A DNA stretch of 64,000 nucleotides from Elusimicrobiota bacterium (GTDB lineage: Bacteria > CG03 > SLGR01 > JAFGSA01), in assembly GCA_016934855.1 (NCBI GenBank), contig JAFGSA010000014.1:1-64000 (forward strand), read 5' to 3'. Made by a program: the position numbers and the translations under genes. Every line of letters starts with the position of its first letter. Position 1 is the first letter of the stretch. Positions 59,901 through 62,900 of the stretch are shown piece by piece. A model generated the notes under the pieces. The model ran no database searches, had not been told where the DNA came from, and worked only from the letters and a program-made list of their open reading frames with translations.

Positions 59901-62900
59901 AATAATAACCTGGGAGAGATCACCGTAGGTCATCTATGGACATACGTCATGAGACAATTCGAGATGCTCTCGGCTGACGAGGAAATGGACGACTTTGAGA
60001 AGATCTACAGGATCAGGATCCTTTATAATCTCCTTGTATTTATCGACGGTAATCTTCATAGCCAGGCGAAAAATATATGGGAAGAGGATTATTCCGTCAG
60101 CGATCTTGAGTCAAAACTGAACCGGGCGCTCCTGGTGACAGCCAAGGATTTCATCCATAAATCCTCGGAATCGATTCTCTGGGAGCACGAAGACAGAAGA
60201 CTGAAGATAGATCTTCCGGCGGAAAATCCGATAGGATACGGCGGCGCCGTCCGTACGGCAGATACGCTCCCGTCAAGAGATATCAGTGAAAACAGGAAAA
60301 GAGAGTATGAAGACAGGCTGGACAGGATGTTCTTTAAGGCAAAAGCGGAACTGATATCGGAGCGTGAGGGTTGCGGAAGGCTGGTATATTCGGGACCCGT
60401 AAGGTTCGGGGAACCGATGAAATTCGGGCAGGCTGTGGGAGATATCGACGTGGAAATGGTGTTCGAACTCTCCGATCATGAAGAGGCGATCGAAAGCTCG
60501 GCTAACGCCTATTTCGGAAATATAAGGATGGAAACGATACGAAAGGACGGGAGAGATACGGTAAGATTCACTCTTGCTCTTGAAAAAGAGTTCATGGATC
60601 TTGCGGCCGGAGAACTTTACGACGTGCTGCTCGCTGGAATGGAGGTCGTAGGGCAGGTAATGACCGACGGCGTTTCAGACGATACGTTTATATCGGTATC
60701 GAGAAATATAGACGGAATACTGGGGGATCCGAAATTCAAGGGAATGATCGCCGACAGGATAAGAATACGCAACTGGATTAAGAGCCTCGGCGGCGACATA
60801 ACATGGGAGAACACAGGGATGTACGGAGTGCATTTCTGGGACGGCGGAGAAGCCGGATATGAGGCAGGATACTGGAGGTACCACGACTGGAAGAATATAT
60901 CCTCCAATATCATTGATATCGCAGGTGTGATCGAAGGATACTTCAGAGACGAACCGGGCATACCGGTAGTGATAGGGTTCGATAAAGACCAGTATGAGAA
61001 CGCAAGGTTCCTTAGAAGTGTCCTGGCGGCTGCCGGCATCAGGGTCATCCTGGGCAGTACATCGGAACTTGAGATGGTAATAGACGACGATCAGGAAAGG
61101 GAAACGGTCTACAATAGTGCACTTTCCAGGATAAAGGAGACCGGTCTGAACATCAATGCCGTTAAAGAAGGGGACAGGATAATCTTTACGGGAGAGCATT
61201 CTGTAATAGACAGATGGACTTCCGAATTCGCTCCTATGCTGAAATACAGGACGAGAAGAAAAGACGGCAAGGAAGGCAAACCCGCGGTTCCCAAAGGATA
61301 CAGGCATGTGTATTTCGCCTCTTCCGGAGATTTCTCCGTGTACGATGAAAACGGACGGCTGGCTGGCAACAGGAAAGGCGGCGATATAAAGGAGAAAGGC
61401 GTTGAATACCTGAGGCATCGCATATACAGGAAAATGGGCGAAGGAATGGCGGATTATATCATAAAGTCCGGCAGGAATGCTGACGTGATCGTTATAGGTT
61501 ATGTCGAAAATGAAGAGAAGAACGCGCGGATGCTTGCGGGCATGTTCGCGAAATACGGTATAAGGGTCAGGCTGATGAACACTGCTTCGGCTTCCGGGTT
61601 CGGCTACTACATAGAAAAAAGAACGGCGGTCAACCAGGATGTATCGATGGGTGTCTATCTTGACGGGACAGGTCTTATGGGATTCGATAAGAACGGGAGT
61701 CTCTTTTCTCAGAAAGTTATGGACCAGATAACCATGGCGGCGATACACAGCGTAGATACCGCTGTACTAGAGTCTCCTGAAGCGCTCGGCAGGCTTGAAG
61801 AAGCCGGGTACATATCTTCGGTGCCGGACGACTGGTATACCTCTATGCTGGGCGAGAATACAGGCAGGCTGAGGGATGAGATCGATATGAGAAACGACCA
61901 GGAAAACACTCTCGTGGTGATGGACGCCAGGGGAAAGGATGTCTCCGGGCTCGAGCGCATACTGTCAGGGATGGGGGTCAGGCTCGGCGTTTTCATGGTC
62001 ACGGAGGAATTCCTCCGCAGCAACGGTATGGATGAAAACACCGTGTTCCAGGATGCGGTCCAGCTGGTCGGTCAGAAAGCCCGGAGATCCGGAAAGAAAT
62101 TCCAGAATGTGATAGGGGCGCAGATATACGGCGACGGCAGGGTTGTCATAATGGACAGCGAAGGGGAGATAATCGATCCTCTTACCCTGGAGCTGGCGGT
62201 AAACGGGTACATGATTTCCCGGGGATACAGGGGTACCGTTTATGCCAGCGCGTACAGTTCTCCTCTCCTCACGCAGCTGGCGCGGAGCAAGGGGAATCAG
62301 GTGGCACCCGCCGCGAAGTCGATAAACTACCTGGATCTGGATACCGATCAGCCCATAATAGGCGAATTCGGGCAGGACCCGTTCATGACTATCCTCCTCG
62401 CGGCGGCTATCGAGGGAAGCGGCACTCCGATCAGGAAGATGAGGGACAGCATACGCAAGGAGCATAACCTCAGGTCGGCTACTGAGTTCAAGAGCCGCAG
62501 GCTGGACAGCACGGAGCTTGCCGACTGGATGACTGCCATTGATGAAAGAAAGAATATATACCGTGTCCCGGGTCTGAACGTCCAGTATTTCGAACACGGC
62601 ATCAGGTTCAGTACCGATGAGAACAACGTGGTAGTAGTGTACCTGGATTATGACGAGGAAGCGGATGCGTATAACCTGGTTACGATAGTCCATAAGGAAA
62701 ACGGGAACAGGATCGAAAGGATTGTCGACGGGTGGAAGAATCACAATATCAAGCCGGATACGCTCACCAGGAGGGAAAGGCTCAATAATATCATATTCTC
62801 TACGGCTCCGAACATCATATTCCTGGGTATACTGCTTACGCCTTTTATCGTTCTCATAGTGCCGCATCTTTTCCCGGCGGTCCTCGTTCTTCTAAACGGC

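Noticed and set aside
60390..60470. GDIDVEM in the giant protein as a possible nucleotidyltransferase motif
   Set aside because: The D-x-D pattern is present, but the preceding G-S helix motif of the Pol-beta fold is missing, so the claim is too weak.
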